From the NCBI GenBank assembly GCA_019694555.1, contig JAIBBS010000011.1:1-64000 (forward strand): a DNA stretch of 64,000 nt. Reading direction: 5' to 3'. The position numbers and the translations under genes are program-made. Below are positions 36,140-46,562 of the stretch, piece after piece (the first letter of the stretch is position 1; each line of letters begins with the position of its first letter). The notes beneath the pieces are model-generated. The model was not told the DNA's origin and did not search any database. It saw only the letters and a list, made by a program, of their open reading frames with translations. The stretch comes from Nannocystaceae bacterium. Lineage in GTDB: Bacteria; Myxococcota_A; Polyangia; Nannocystales; Nannocystaceae.

Positions 36140-38577
36140 GCCGCCTCGCGGGAGAAGAAGCTGGGATCGATGCGGCGGATCACGCCGTGGACATCGAGGA
36201 TGTCGGTGACCTTGCCGCCGACGACCGCCGAGTAGAGCACGCCCTCGCGGTTGCTCCGCTGCTTGATCGAGAGCGACTCCTCGACGGTGTCGAGGATCTG
36301 GTCGACCACGAAGCCGAAGCTGCGGCCGTGTTCGGAGTAGACGATGACCTGCAGCGGCGCGTCGTGACTGGCGTTCGACGCCACCGACAGGGCGCGGCGC
36401 ACGTCGAGCAGCGGCAGGATCGCGCCGCGGTACTGCACGACCTCGCGGCCGGCGGCGAACTCCACCGAGTCGCGCGGGATTTCCTCGAGCCGCGCGACCA
36501 TGGACAGCGGCAGGCCCATGCGGCCGTCGGGACCGAGCCGGAAGAGCAGCAGCGCCTCGCGGTCCTCGGCGCGGCTCTGCGCCGAGGTGGCCTTCTCGAC
36601 CATGCTGCGCTCGCGCGCGGCCGAGACCACGTTCGCGCGCTGGGCGATGCCGAGCACGTCGAGGATCAGCGCGACGCGGCCGTCGCCCATGATGGTCGCG
36701 CCGGCGAAGGCGCTGATGCCCTTGAGCTCCTTGCCCAGCGGCTTGACCACGATCTCCTCGGTGTCGTTGATGCCGTCGACGACCAGGCCGAACTGGCGGT
36801 CATCGGCCTGCAGCACGACGATGTTGACGGTGTCGGCGCTGCCCGTGGTCGCCTTGAGCTCGAGCGCGCGGTCGAGGAACACCAGCGGCAGCAGGTTGCC
36901 GCGCAGGCGATACACCGTCGATCCCTGCAGCGTCTCGAGCGAGCGCGCCGCGACCTCGCCCTCGAGCCGGACCAGCTCGAGCAGGCTGACCTGCGGGATC
37001 GCGAAGCGGTTGCCCGCGCTGGTGACGATCAGCGCGGGGATGATCGCGAGCGTCAGCGGGATCTTGATCTTCAGCGTGGTGCCGTGGCCCGGCTGGGTGT
37101 GGATGTCGACCGTGCCACCGATCTTCTCGATGTTGGTCTTGACCACGTCCATGCCGACGCCGCGGCCCGAGACGTTGGTGACCTTCTCCGCGGTGGAGAA
37201 GCCCGGCGCGAAGATCAGGTGCACGGCCTCGCGGTCGCTCATGCGGCTGGCCCGGTCGGCGCTGATCAGGCCGCGCTCGACCGCACGGTTGCGGACCTTG
37301 GTGGCATCGATGCCGCCGCCGTCGTCGGTGATCTCGATGTTGACCTGGCCGCCCTCGTGGAAGGCGCGCAGGATGAGTCGACCGGCCTCGGGCTTGCCCG
37401 CGGCCACGCGGGCCTCGGGTCGCTCGATGCCGTGGTCGACGGCGTTGCGGACAGCGTGGGTCAGCGGGTCCTTGATCGCCTCGATGATGGTGCGGTCGAG
37501 CTCGGTCTCGGTGCCATCGAGGCTGAGCTCGACCTTCTTCGAGCACGCGTGCGCGAGATCCCGGACCACGCGCGGGAACTTGTTCCACACGTTGCCGATC
37601 GGCTGCATGCGCGTCTTCATGACGCCCTCTTGCAGCTCGGTGGTGAGCAGGTTGAGGCGCTGCGACGCGTTGGCGAAGCCGGCGTCCTTGAACGTCGCGC
37701 CGTACTGCAGGATCTGGTTGCGCGCGAGCACGAGCTCGCCGACCAGGTTCATCACGCGATCGAGCAGGCCCACGTCGACACGGATCGCCGTGTCGGACAC
37801 CGAGCCTCCGCCCGCGGGCGGTGCGGCCTTGCCGGTGGTGGGCTCGGGTGCGTCGCTCTTGCGTGCGGGCGCGGCTTCGGGCTGTGGGGCCGGGGCTGTC
37901 GACATGGCCGGTGCTTCCGGGGTGGGGGTGGGCGCGGACGCGACGGGCGGCGGCGTCTCGCGCGGCTCGGGCGACGGGCTCGGTGCATCGGCCGCGGTCG
38001 CGTGGTCCTGAACCTCGACCACGTCGGGCTCGGGCGCGTGCTCGACCGCGACCGGCGTCGGCTCCGGCGCCGCGGCGGGCGCGGCGACCGAGGGGGCTGG
38101 CGTGGGCGTGGGCGTGGGCGCGTGTGCTGCAGGCGGTGGCGGTGCTGCTGCGGCGACGGAGGGCTCGACCGCGCTCGCGGCTTGCGGACGCTGACCGGCG
38201 GTGAGCGCCGCCAGCGTCGCGATCAGTGGCTCGTAGGTCTCTTCACCCTCGCCGCCGCTCGACTCGAGCCGCTCGAGCATCGAGCGGATCGCATCGACCA
38301 TCGCGAGCAACGCCGAGGTCATCTCCGCGTCGAGCAGGAAGTCGCCGTTGCGCAGGCGCGACAGCAGGCTCTCACCCGCGTGCGCCACCGACTCGAGGCG
38401 ACGCAACGCGAGGAAGCCCGCGGTGCCCTTGATGGTGTGGATGCAGCGGAAGATCGCGCCCAGCCGGTCACGGTCGCCGGGGTTGCGCTCGAGCTCCACG
38501 AAGTCCCGGTCCAGCTGGTTGAGGCCCTCCCAGCTCTCGAGCAGGAACTCGCGGATCAGTTCGTCATCAGCCGACAT
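36136..38577 (-). CDS. cheA: Chemotaxis histidine kinase CheA with two CheW-like domains
   Basis: 813 residues from the ATG at 38577. An HPt domain with His47 (FRCIHTIKGTAGFL) is followed by a long Pro/Ala/Thr-rich linker (about 120-265) in which no CheY-docking P2 domain is evident. Then come a dimerisation domain (VGLLDRVMNLVGELVLARNQ), a catalytic domain (HAVRNAVDHGIE, GDGGG-like DDGGGID, GRGVGMDVV) and a CheW-like regulatory domain. A second CheW-like domain (about 675-810) is fused at the C-terminus, which is uncommon. It starts the che operon; cheW overlaps by 4 bases. Divergent from the MshEN-like gene across 262 bases that should hold both promoters. Confidence 0.95.
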   Translation of the reverse strand: MSADDELIREFLLESWEGLNQLDRDFVELERNPGDRDRLGAIFRCIHTIKGTAGFLALRRLESVAHAGESLLSRLRNGDFLLDAEMTSALLAMVDAIRSMLERLESSGGEGEETYEPLIATLAALTAGQRPQAASAVEPSVAAAAPPPPAAHAPTPTPTPAPSVAAPAAAPEPTPVAVEHAPEPDVVEVQDHATAADAPSPSPEPRETPPPVASAPTPTPEAPAMSTAPAPQPEAAPARKSDAPEPTTGKAAPPAGGGSVSDTAIRVDVGLLDRVMNLVGELVLARNQILQYGATFKDAGFANASQRLNLLTTELQEGVMKTRMQPIGNVWNKFPRVVRDLAHACSKKVELSLDGTETELDRTIIEAIKDPLTHAVRNAVDHGIERPEARVAAGKPEAGRLILRAFHEGGQVNIEITDDGGGIDATKVRNRAVERGLISADRASRMSDREAVHLIFAPGFSTAEKVTNVSGRGVGMDVVKTNIEKIGGTVDIHTQPGHGTTLKIKIPLTLAIIPALIVTSAGNRFAIPQVSLLELVRLEGEVAARSLETLQGSTVYRLRGNLLPLVFLDRALELKATTGSADTVNIVVLQADDRQFGLVVDGINDTEEIVVKPLGKELKGISAFAGATIMGDGRVALILDVLGIAQRANVVSAARERSMVEKATSAQSRAEDREALLLFRLGPDGRMGLPLSMVARLEEIPRDSVEFAAGREVVQYRGAILPLLDVRRALSVASNASHDAPLQVIVYSEHGRSFGFVVDQILDTVEESLSIKQRSNREGVLYSAVVGGKVTDILDVHGVIRRIDPSFFSREAA

Positions 38578-38603
38578 TCGGTTGCTCGTTCTCGTGGTCG
38601 AAG

Positions 38604-38618
38604 TGCCACGCGGTGGCA
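38604..38618. promoter_or_regulatory. Palindrome in the cheA/MshEN divergent promoter region
   Basis: TGCCACGCGGTGGCA is a perfect 6+6 palindrome with a 3-base centre, 27 bases upstream of the cheA start in the 262-base region between the divergent operons. It has the size of a small operator half-turn pair. No binding protein can be named. The rest of the region shows no clear sigma-70 or sigma-54 boxes. Confidence 0.3.
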
Positions 38619-38839
38619 AGCAAGTGGCCCAACTCGGGCGCAGACGCAGGACCGTGGGTCACCGGAACGTGCGTGGAGGCCACGTGCCGTTGCATCTCGG
38701 CCGATTCGCGTCGGACTTGACCGACGCCGCGATCGATCGAACGAACGACGAGGTCGAGCGAGATTTCTCCCCGCGTTCGCGTCCAGCCCCTTGCCCCGGG
38801 ACCGCTGCGGCGGCAGAAGGAGCCTCGACAGGAGAGTCG

Positions 38840-39250
38840 ATGTCCACCGCCGTCGCGATGTCCCACACCGTCCCCTTCGACTTCGCCCAGTTCCTCGTCG
38901 ACCGCGACGCAATCACGGTGGCGCAGGCGGAGTCGGCCCGGCAGACCGCCGATACCGAGCGGTTGCCGATCGGCCAGTTGCTGCTCCAAGGTGGCGCGCT
39001 CTCGGTCAAGCAGATCATGACCGTGCTGGCCGTGCAGGCCGATCACCCGACCGAGAAGTTCGGGCAGATCGCCGTGCGCCACGGCTTCATCACGATGAAG
39101 CAGCTCGAGGAGGCGCTGCAGACCCAAGCGGTCGCGCGGCGCCACCTCATCGAGGTCATCAGCCGCATGGGCTTGATGCGACCCGAGGCGCTGCTCGAGC
39201 TGACCGTCGCCTACGTCACCTTGCTCGAGCTGACACTCGCGGCCCAGTGA
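38840..39250 (+). CDS. MshEN-like domain protein, possible c-di-GMP binder
   Basis: 136 residues; AGGAG at 38830-38834 fixes the ATG at 38840. Two repeats of the type seen at the N-terminus of MshE/GspE ATPases are visible: LPIGQLLLQGGALSVKQIMTVL and FGQIAVRHGFITMKQLEEALQ. In MshE such paired motifs bind cyclic di-GMP. Here the domain stands alone without the ATPase, so it might act as a c-di-GMP-responsive adaptor for the chemosensory genes beside it. It is the first gene of a plus-strand unit with the HDOD gene. The c-di-GMP role is inferred from motif likeness, and key residues were not verified. Confidence 0.6.
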   Translation: MSTAVAMSHTVPFDFAQFLVDRDAITVAQAESARQTADTERLPIGQLLLQGGALSVKQIMTVLAVQADHPTEKFGQIAVRHGFITMKQLEEALQTQAVARRHLIEVISRMGLMRPEALLELTVAYVTLLELTLAAQ

Positions 39251-39265
39251 CGGACCGCGGCCGCT

Positions 39266-39284
39266 CCGTGGCGTCCTGCCACGG
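39266..39284 (+). terminator. Hairpin after the MshEN-like gene
   Basis: CCGTGGC/GCCACGG, a perfect 7-bp stem around GTCCT, lies 15 bases after the stop at 39250. A T4 run occurs 14 bases further on (CGTTTTCC). It could be a terminator or attenuator in front of the HDOD gene at 39341. Confidence 0.45.
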
Positions 39285-39340
39285 TCCGCCGAACCGCGTT
39301 TTCCCTCAAGACACGTCCCGGAACGGTCGATGCCACGGCC

Positions 39341-40255
39341 ATGCTGTCGTCGCTGGCGAAGCGGGCGCGGGTGCCCGACGCTGACATCAAGCCGATCGAG
39401 ATCGCAGAAGACGGCGGACTGACACGCACGCGAGCCGCGGGCGACCCCGAGGCGATCCGCCAGGCCGCCGCGGCCCTGATCCAGGCCGCCGAGGCGCCGG
39501 GATTCCGCCTGCCGATGTTGCCCGACACCGCCACCGAGGCGATGGCGCTCGCGGGCGATCCCAACACGCCGATGAACCGGCTCGAGCGCGCGATCATGAC
39601 CGATGCGGTGCTGGCCGCACGCATGCTCGCGGTCGCGAGCTCGCCGGCGTTCGCAGGCGCGCCGGTGCGATCGCTGGCCGCGGCGCTGCAGCGCCTGGGC
39701 ACCGGCGCGATCCGTGACGTGCTCTACCAGAGCGTGATGGAGTGCCACGTGTTCCGCGGCGAGGACGAGCGCGCCGCCCGGGCCCAGCGCGAGCACGCGA
39801 TCGCGGTCGCGCGCCTGACCAAGGCGGTGTGCAAGGTCGCCGGCATCGACCAGTCGCAGGCGTTCGTGTGCGGGCTGCTGCACGACATCGGCCACCTCGC
39901 GCTGCGCATGCTGGTCAAGCACCCGGCGCTGGCCAAGCTCACCCCCGAGCAGACCAAGTCCGTCCACGACATCGCCCACACGACGCTGGGCGCACGCATG
40001 GGCGCGAAGTGGAAGCTGCCCGAGCTCGCGCTCGAGGCCGCGCGACGTCACCACCGCTACGCCGACTGGGAACCGGGCGTGTACTCGCAGATCGGCCACG
40101 TGGTCGCGGTGGCGGACCTGGTCGCCGACCACCTCGGCGTGGGCACCTCGCCGCGGGAATTGACCGAGGTCGAGCTCGAGCGCATCGCCGCGCTGGGGCT
40201 CGACCCGCAGAATCTCATCGAGGTCGCGCGGCAGGCCTTCGCTGCCGGCATCTGA
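39341..40255 (+). CDS. HDOD domain signalling protein
   Basis: 304 residues. An HDOD domain (degenerate HD phosphohydrolase-like fold) spans about 55-290, with landmarks FRLPMLPDTATEAMALAGD, PVRSLAAALQRLGTGAIRDV, FVCGLLHDIGHLALRML and EAARRHHRYADW. The HD pair (LLHDIGH) is retained. HDOD proteins are usually non-catalytic scaffolds linked to chemotaxis, twitching or c-di-GMP networks, in keeping with the cheA cluster next door. The first 50 residues are unlike known domains. A 9-bp hairpin follows 5 bases after the stop, and the gene on its right is convergent. Confidence 0.88.
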   Translation: MLSSLAKRARVPDADIKPIEIAEDGGLTRTRAAGDPEAIRQAAAALIQAAEAPGFRLPMLPDTATEAMALAGDPNTPMNRLERAIMTDAVLAARMLAVASSPAFAGAPVRSLAAALQRLGTGAIRDVLYQSVMECHVFRGEDERAARAQREHAIAVARLTKAVCKVAGIDQSQAFVCGLLHDIGHLALRMLVKHPALAKLTPEQTKSVHDIAHTTLGARMGAKWKLPELALEAARRHHRYADWEPGVYSQIGHVVAVADLVADHLGVGTSPRELTEVELERIAALGLDPQNLIEVARQAFAAGI

Positions 40256-40260
40256 TCGTC

Positions 40261-40287
40261 GCGACCGGCGACCGCGGGGCCGGTCGC
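40261..40287 (+). terminator. 9-bp hairpin after the HDOD gene
   Basis: GCGACCGGC (40261-40269) and GCCGGTCGC (40279-40287) are exact reverse complements around a 9-base loop, starting 5 bases after the TGA. The gene to the right is convergent, so it may serve both. No T-tract. Confidence 0.5.
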
Positions 40288-40402
40288 CGTGGCCGTTGCG
40301 GCGCATCCACGGGTGCGCGAACCAATGCGTGCGCGGTCGAGGGCGTGCTCGCCCGCGACCGACATGGGGGGCGCTGCTGCGCCCCGGCGCGGCAGCACCG
40401 AT

Positions 40403-40897
40403 TCAGGCCGCGCGCCGGCGCTCGATCGCGCCGACCAGCACCGTCAGTACGCAGCGGATCTCGCCCACGTCGCAGACGACGTTCGCGGTCAGCGAGCGAC
40501 TGTCGGATTCGTACATGCCATCGATGAACAGCGGCAGGCCCAGCGTAAGACCCGGATCGCGGTCGATGAGCTGGGTCTTCATGGCACCGGCGAGGATGTT
40601 CACGAACTCGCCGATCGAGTCGCGCACGTCGTCGTGGCTGAGCCCCTCGGCGTCCTCGGGCTCCATGCACAACATCGCCGCGGCGATCTTGCGGCAGCCC
40701 TCGGGCGTGCTCGACAGGCCCACGCAGGTCACGTTCTGGCCGCTCACGAGCGCCACCAGACTGCCCCACAGGCCAGAGGTCGGCGGCGGATCGCTGCAAT
40801 ACCGCACGCCGCTCGACAGCGAGGACGTCGACACGTCGGTCATGCAGATCTTCGCAGCCTCGACCCAATGGCTCAGGTGGACTCCAGGTTCCGTCAT
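40403..40897 (-). CDS. CheX-like protein (second copy)
   Basis: 164 residues from the ATG at 40897. It carries the CheX/CheC-type active-site pattern in RDSIGEFVNILAGAMKTQL, with Glu and Asn in place. The surrounding sandwich fold has extra Cys residues (YCSDPPPTS, MLCMEPEDAEG). It is less like the operon CheX than expected for a recent copy. It is divergent from a stand-alone CheY (41035), so the two probably form a phosphatase/receiver pair controlled from the shared 137-base region. Which kinase feeds them is unknown; the cheA upstream is a candidate. Confidence 0.78.
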   Translation of the reverse strand: MTEPGVHLSHWVEAAKICMTDVSTSSLSSGVRYCSDPPPTSGLWGSLVALVSGQNVTCVGLSSTPEGCRKIAAAMLCMEPEDAEGLSHDDVRDSIGEFVNILAGAMKTQLIDRDPGLTLGLPLFIDGMYESDSRSLTANVVCDVGEIRCVLTVLVGAIERRRAA

Positions 40898-41034
40898 GTT
40901 CGCTCCGGCGCCCGGGCACACCGTGCCCCGACGATGCTCCTCTTCGACCATGGGATTCGAAGATCGAGAGGCTGGCCCGTCTTGGTGCTCTCGCAACGGC
41001 GCGGGCCGCCGATGGAAACTGCAGGACGGGTCCC

Positions 41035-41400
41035 ATGAAGTTTCTCATCGTCGACGACAGCAAGGTGATGCGGCAGATCGTGAAGAAGACCCTGCGCGAG
41101 GCCGGCTTCGGTGACGCGGAAGTGGTCGAGGCCTCCGACGGCGTCGAGGCGCTCGCTCAGGTGGCCGCGACGTCGCCGGACATGGTCCTCTCGGACTGGA
41201 ACATGCCGAACAAGACCGGGATCGAGTTTCTGACCGAGCTGCGCGCCAGCGGCAACGCGACGCCGTTCGGCTTCGTGACCTCGGAGGGCTCCGATGGCAT
41301 GCGGGCGCGCGCGCTCGAGGCCGGCGCGCTGTTCCTCATCGTGAAGCCGTTCAAGGCCGAGGACTTCGAGAAGGCGCTCGCGGCCGTCCGCGCCGCCTGA
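41035..41400 (+). CDS. CheY-type response regulator (second copy)
   Basis: 121 residues, a single receiver domain: DD (7-8), phospho-Asp54 (VLSDWNMPNKTG), FVTSEGSD and IVKPF with the conserved Lys. AGGA lies upstream of the ATG. It lacks an output domain. Beside a divergent CheX-like gene and close to the che operon, it is likely a second CheY acting in the same pathway or as a phosphate sink. It is convergent with the second kinase gene, with 132 bases between stops that hold the copy B repeat. Confidence 0.9.
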   Translation: MKFLIVDDSKVMRQIVKKTLREAGFGDAEVVEASDGVEALAQVAATSPDMVLSDWNMPNKTGIEFLTELRASGNATPFGFVTSEGSDGMRARALEAGALFLIVKPFKAEDFEKALAAVRAA

Positions 41401-41467
41401 GGCGATCTCGTCGGCTCGGTCTGGGAGGAAGCTCCGCTTGCTCTCCCCGTGCCCGGCCAAGCCGCGT

Positions 41468-41535
41468 CACGGGACCGCTCAGCTTCCGGTCGCTCTCGCG
41501 ACGAGAGCCCGTCAGCATTCGCGGCCGGGCTCTCA
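41468..41535 (-). repeat. Dispersed stop-codon-abutting repeat, copy B
   Basis: On the minus strand the kinase stop TGA opens GAGAGCC, then 17 bases, then GGCTCTCGTCGCG, a 7-bp hairpin matching 34 of 38 bases of copy A (7078-7115). A second hairpin follows directly (GACCG/CGGTC around GAAGCTGAG), whose GCGACCGGAAGCTGAG core recurs in copy C near 55 kb. Confidence 0.55.
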
Positions 41536-44500
41536 ACGTGCCGCGCCGCGGCGGAGCCATGCGCGCTCCGCCCGTGCCAGCGTCGCGTGGGCCGGCAGCG
41601 TCAGCGCGTCGAGGCGAGCACGCAGCGGCGCGGCGGGATCCCGCGCGTGCTCGATCGCGAGCTTCGCGAGCTCGAACTCGGCGACGATCGCCGGATCGAT
41701 GCCGCCCTGCGCGAGCGCATCCGTGGCGGTCGCGACGGCAGCAGCCGCGGCGGTGGGATCCTCGACCGCGGTCGCGAGTGCCGCCGCGGCGGCGGCCCGC
41801 AGCAGCAGCGCGGGCGCGACCGACCGGGGTGGCCGCGTGCGCTGCAGCGCGTCCTGGGCGGCGACTCGGGCCGCCGCGGCATCGCCCAGCACGCGTTCGG
41901 CGTGGGCACGGATGACCAGCGCCTCGATGGTCGCATCCGTGGTCGCGAACTCGTGCTGCTCGAGCCAGCGCTGCGCCAAGCTGGCGTGTGCACGCGCGTC
42001 CACGGGCCGGTCCTGCGCCAGCGCGAGCTCGGCCGCGACCACCGCTGCGACCGCACGCGCGTCGTCGTCCGGCTCGTGGGTCGCGAACAGCCGATCGATC
42101 TCCGCGAGGCGTAGCGCGGCCTCGTCGAGGTGTCCGGTGCCGACGGCGACCCTGGCGACATCGATCAACGCGGTGCCCAGCGGCACGGCGTCGTCGCCCT
42201 CGCCGACGCCGAGCGACGCGCGGACCTCGGACTCGCTGCGCTGGGCGCTGCGCCACGCCGCCTCGGGGTCGCCCAACAGCAGCTGCGCCCGCGCCAACTC
42301 GGCCGAGACCCCCGACGAGCGGTAGTCGGGCCCGAACGCAGCGATGAGCTGCCCGTGCGCGACGGTGAAGGTGTCGATGGCGTCGCGCCAGCGTCCGCTG
42401 GCGACCTGGGCGCTGCCGAGCGTCAGTCGCGGCCACAGCAGCTCGATGCTGTTTTCACCGAACGTGCGCGCGAAGTCATCGGGCAGCGCGAGCGCGAGAG
42501 AGAGCGCCTCGTCGGTGCGGCCGGCCTCGGTGCGGGCTTGCAGCTCGAAGCCCCGCAGCTCGAGCGTGCGCGGGTGCAACGGCCCGTAGGTGTCGCGTGC
42601 GCGCGCCAGCAGGCTGGCGTAGGTGGCGAGCGCTTCGTCGTAGTCGCGACGCAGCATCGCCACGCGGGCGAGGTCGCCTTCACACGCCAGCGTCAGGACG
42701 TGGGCGTCGCCGAACTCGGCACGCGAAAGGTCGCGACCGCGGCTCGCCAGCGTGTGCGCGCGCGCGAGCTGGTGGCGCGTCAACGCCAGCAGGGTGCCGG
42801 CCCGCAGCAGCGGCACCTCCGATGCCGCGTCGGCCTCGATGCGACGCGCGGTGGCCTCGGCGACCGTCCACCAGGTCTGGGCCACGTCGAGCGAGCTGCC
42901 GATCAACACCAGCTGCGCGACCAGGTCGGCGGTGACGTCGAGGAAGGTCGCGTCGAGGCCCAGCGCCAGGGCCTCGGTCGCGGCGGCGTCGAGCACGTGG
43001 GCGGCCTCGGACGGCCCGCGCGTGTGCGATTCGAGGTCGGCCAGCGCGCGCGTGATGCCCAGCCGCAGCGATGGGTCGCGCACGCTCGCGACCAGCGGTT
43101 GCAGCCGCGCCGCGGTGCGCTGGGCCCCGTCCTCGTCGCCGGCCTCGATCGCGGTCACCAGCTCCGCGAGCTGCTGCTGCAGCTCGTCACGGTTGGGATC
43201 GAGCGCGACCACCTCGGCGTCGTGTCGCGATGCATCGACGTCGACGCAGCGCGCCAACGGTGGCAAGGCCGCGACCGCATCGGTCGCGCGCACCACCGAG
43301 TCGAGCGGGGCGTGGCGCAGGCGCTCGACCAGCGCGTCGAAGCGATGCAGCGCTTCGCCCAGGCAGGCCTCGCGTCCGGTCTCGCTCGCGTCGGCCTCGC
43401 CCTGCGCAGCGACGTGGGCACGGCAGCCGTCGAGCGCCGCGGCCGACCACGCCCGCGCGTAGGCGTCGAGCTCGGGCGCCACGCGTTGCCACGCATCGTT
43501 GGCGAAGTCGCGGCCGATCGCGGCGAAGGCCTGCGCGATGTCGGCGCGGCGCGACTCGGTCCATGCCGCGGCCATCCGCGCGTCTGCGCCGGCGCAGGCG
43601 TCGTCGCGCGTGTCGGGTTGCTCCGCGGGCTGCGCCAGCCAGGCCACCGCGAGCAGCCCGGCCGCGACGCCGGCGTACAGCGGCCCGCGCCCAGGGCTCG
43701 CGGCGGCCGCGAGCGCATCGAGCAGCGCGTCCATCGTCGGCCAGCGCCGCTCGGGATCCTGCGACAGGCCGCGTCGGACGACACGCAACAAGCCGCGGGG
43801 CACCCGGCCCGGTGGCGGCTCGACGATCGTGCCGCTGGTCACCGCGTTGGCGAGCGCGACGGTGGAGCTGCGGTCGAAGGGGTGGGTGCCGACCAACGCC
43901 TCCCACAACGCGACGCAGAAGTTGAACTGATCCGAGCGCGCATCGACGACCAGACCACGCCACTGCTCCGGGGACATGTACGCGGGCGTGCCGAGCAACG
44001 CGCCGCCCTCGGTCGAGCGGGGGTCGAGTCGCGCCGCCTGCACCGGCGCCTCGGCACCCGCGACCGGCTCGCGCGCGAGCCCGAAGTCGAGCACGACCAC
44101 ACGGCCGTCGCGAGCACGCACCGCGTTGCTGGGCTTGAAGTCGCGGTGGACCAGGCCGGCCGCGTGCGCCGCCGCGAGGCCGCGGCCGGCCTGCACGTAG
44201 GTCGCGACGATGGTGCGCCACGGCGGCGCGCCGCCGATCCACGCATCGAGCGACTCGCCATCGACGAACTCCATCGCGATGTACACGTCGTCGACGACGG
44301 TGCCGACGTCGTAGACCGCGACCACGTTGGGGTGGGTCAGGCGCGCGAGCGAACGAGCCTCACGCAGCGTGCGATCGCGGGCGCGGGTGTCGAGCGCGCC
44401 TGCGCGTCGCGCCGCGATGCACTTGAGCGCGATCTTGCGGTCGAGCTCGGGGTCGTAGGCGGAGAACACCACGCCCATGCCGCCGCGTCCGATGCAGGCG

Positions 44501-44649
44501 ATCGGGACGAAGCGACCGACGCGACCGGGCACCGCGGCCTCGGGCGGCGCGCCGACCCCAGTGCGCTGCGACTGGGCGAGCGCGGCCTCGGTCGCGGGTC
44601 CGGCATCGACCGTCTGCCGGCTCGACTCGCTCAGACCGTCGTCGGGCAC
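41533..44649 (-). CDS. Ser/Thr protein kinase with long helical-repeat C-terminus
   Basis: 1038 residues from the GTG at 44649 (an upstream TTG at 44700 would add a poor N-terminus). A complete Hanks kinase domain is present: glycine loop GRGGMG (54-59), Lys76, HRDFKPSN (168-175), DFG (188-190) and MSPEQW. A membrane segment (GPLYAGVAAGLLAVAWLAQ) follows near 340. The 680-residue outer part consists of Ala/Leu/Arg/Asp-rich helical repeats of TPR type. It has the same architecture as the kinase at 3.3-5.8 kb but is only distantly alike in the outer part, so it is not a recent duplicate. No sigma factor is adjacent. Convergent with cheY; copy B repeat at the 3' end. Confidence 0.9.
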   Translation of the reverse strand: MPDDGLSESSRQTVDAGPATEAALAQSQRTGVGAPPEAAVPGRVGRFVPIACIGRGGMGVVFSAYDPELDRKIALKCIAARRAGALDTRARDRTLREARSLARLTHPNVVAVYDVGTVVDDVYIAMEFVDGESLDAWIGGAPPWRTIVATYVQAGRGLAAAHAAGLVHRDFKPSNAVRARDGRVVVLDFGLAREPVAGAEAPVQAARLDPRSTEGGALLGTPAYMSPEQWRGLVVDARSDQFNFCVALWEALVGTHPFDRSSTVALANAVTSGTIVEPPPGRVPRGLLRVVRRGLSQDPERRWPTMDALLDALAAAASPGRGPLYAGVAAGLLAVAWLAQPAEQPDTRDDACAGADARMAAAWTESRRADIAQAFAAIGRDFANDAWQRVAPELDAYARAWSAAALDGCRAHVAAQGEADASETGREACLGEALHRFDALVERLRHAPLDSVVRATDAVAALPPLARCVDVDASRHDAEVVALDPNRDELQQQLAELVTAIEAGDEDGAQRTAARLQPLVASVRDPSLRLGITRALADLESHTRGPSEAAHVLDAAATEALALGLDATFLDVTADLVAQLVLIGSSLDVAQTWWTVAEATARRIEADAASEVPLLRAGTLLALTRHQLARAHTLASRGRDLSRAEFGDAHVLTLACEGDLARVAMLRRDYDEALATYASLLARARDTYGPLHPRTLELRGFELQARTEAGRTDEALSLALALPDDFARTFGENSIELLWPRLTLGSAQVASGRWRDAIDTFTVAHGQLIAAFGPDYRSSGVSAELARAQLLLGDPEAAWRSAQRSESEVRASLGVGEGDDAVPLGTALIDVARVAVGTGHLDEAALRLAEIDRLFATHEPDDDARAVAAVVAAELALAQDRPVDARAHASLAQRWLEQHEFATTDATIEALVIRAHAERVLGDAAAARVAAQDALQRTRPPRSVAPALLLRAAAAAALATAVEDPTAAAAAVATATDALAQGGIDPAIVAEFELAKLAIEHARDPAAPLRARLDALTLPAHATLARAERAWLRRGAAR

Positions 44650-44734
44650 GCCGCACCATCTTCGGTGCGAAGCGGCGCGCGGGCAATCGGGCCGCACCAA
44701 CGGCAGCCCCGGGCCGCCGCCGCTGCGGCGCGGC

Positions 44735-45877
<1,143 letters not shown>

Positions 45878-45982
45878 GTGGACCTGCGGGTGAGGCGGCT
45901 ACGTCGGGGCATCGCCCGCGGCGGCCGCGGCTTGAGCGGGGTGCTGCAGTGGGCCGGCACCCGCGATGCGCGACGCTGCGGT

Positions 45983-46378
45983 TCAGCGCCGGCGATCGGC
46001 GGCGCGGCCGGTCGTCGCCCCGTGCTCGATGCGCGCGTGCACCAGCGCCTGCAGCTCGCGCAGCGCGAAGGGCTTGCGCAGCACCGGGCCGCCGGCGTGC
46101 TCGCCCGCGTCGCCCGACATCAGCACCACGCGGTCGCCCAGCGGATGGGCCTGCGCGCGCAGATCGTCGCGCCACGCCGAGCCCAGGCCGTCGCCGAGGA
46201 ACTCGTCGCACAGCACCAACGCGAAGCCGGCATCGGCCTGCACGCGCAGTGCGGCCTCGGCGAGGCCGCCGGCGGACTCGACGTCGTACTCGCGTCCCAG
46301 CACGCGCACGAGCAGGCTGCGAACCAGCGGATCGTCGTCGATCAGCAGGATGCGAGCGCGCGGTGCCGGATCGGCCAC
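45983..46378 (-). CDS. Stand-alone receiver domain protein
   Basis: 131 residues from a GTG at 46378. Receiver fold: ILLIDDDPLV (DDD 14-16), phospho-Asp58 (ALVLCDEFLGDG), VLMSGDAGE and VLRKPFAL with the conserved Lys. The loop after Asp58 (EFLGDGLGSAWRDDLRAQ) is atypical and close to that of receivers that accept phosphate from hybrid kinases. The start is inferred since no ribosome site is evident. Divergent from the histidine kinase gene at 46563, which may be its partner. Confidence 0.82.
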   Translation of the reverse strand: MADPAPRARILLIDDDPLVRSLLVRVLGREYDVESAGGLAEAALRVQADAGFALVLCDEFLGDGLGSAWRDDLRAQAHPLGDRVVLMSGDAGEHAGGPVLRKPFALRELQALVHARIEHGATTGRAADRRR

Positions 46379-46562
46379 GTCCCCAGCGTAATGCAGCAGC
46401 AGGGTGCGCGCGATGGCTGCGCTCGGGAATTCCGACTGCGCGCTCTCGCCAACGCGATCGTCCCGCGACGGGTCGCGCGGAATCTCGCTGCGCGGCCCCG
46501 CGCCCTCGACTCGCCCCGAGTTGGGCCAGCGTGCTGGCGCATCGACGTGACGGCCGCACGCC

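Noticed and set aside
40960-41000. Sigma-54-like -24/-12 promoter (TGGCCC, TTGGTGC) before the second cheY
   Set aside because: The spacing between GG and GC is off by one and the consensus is poor.
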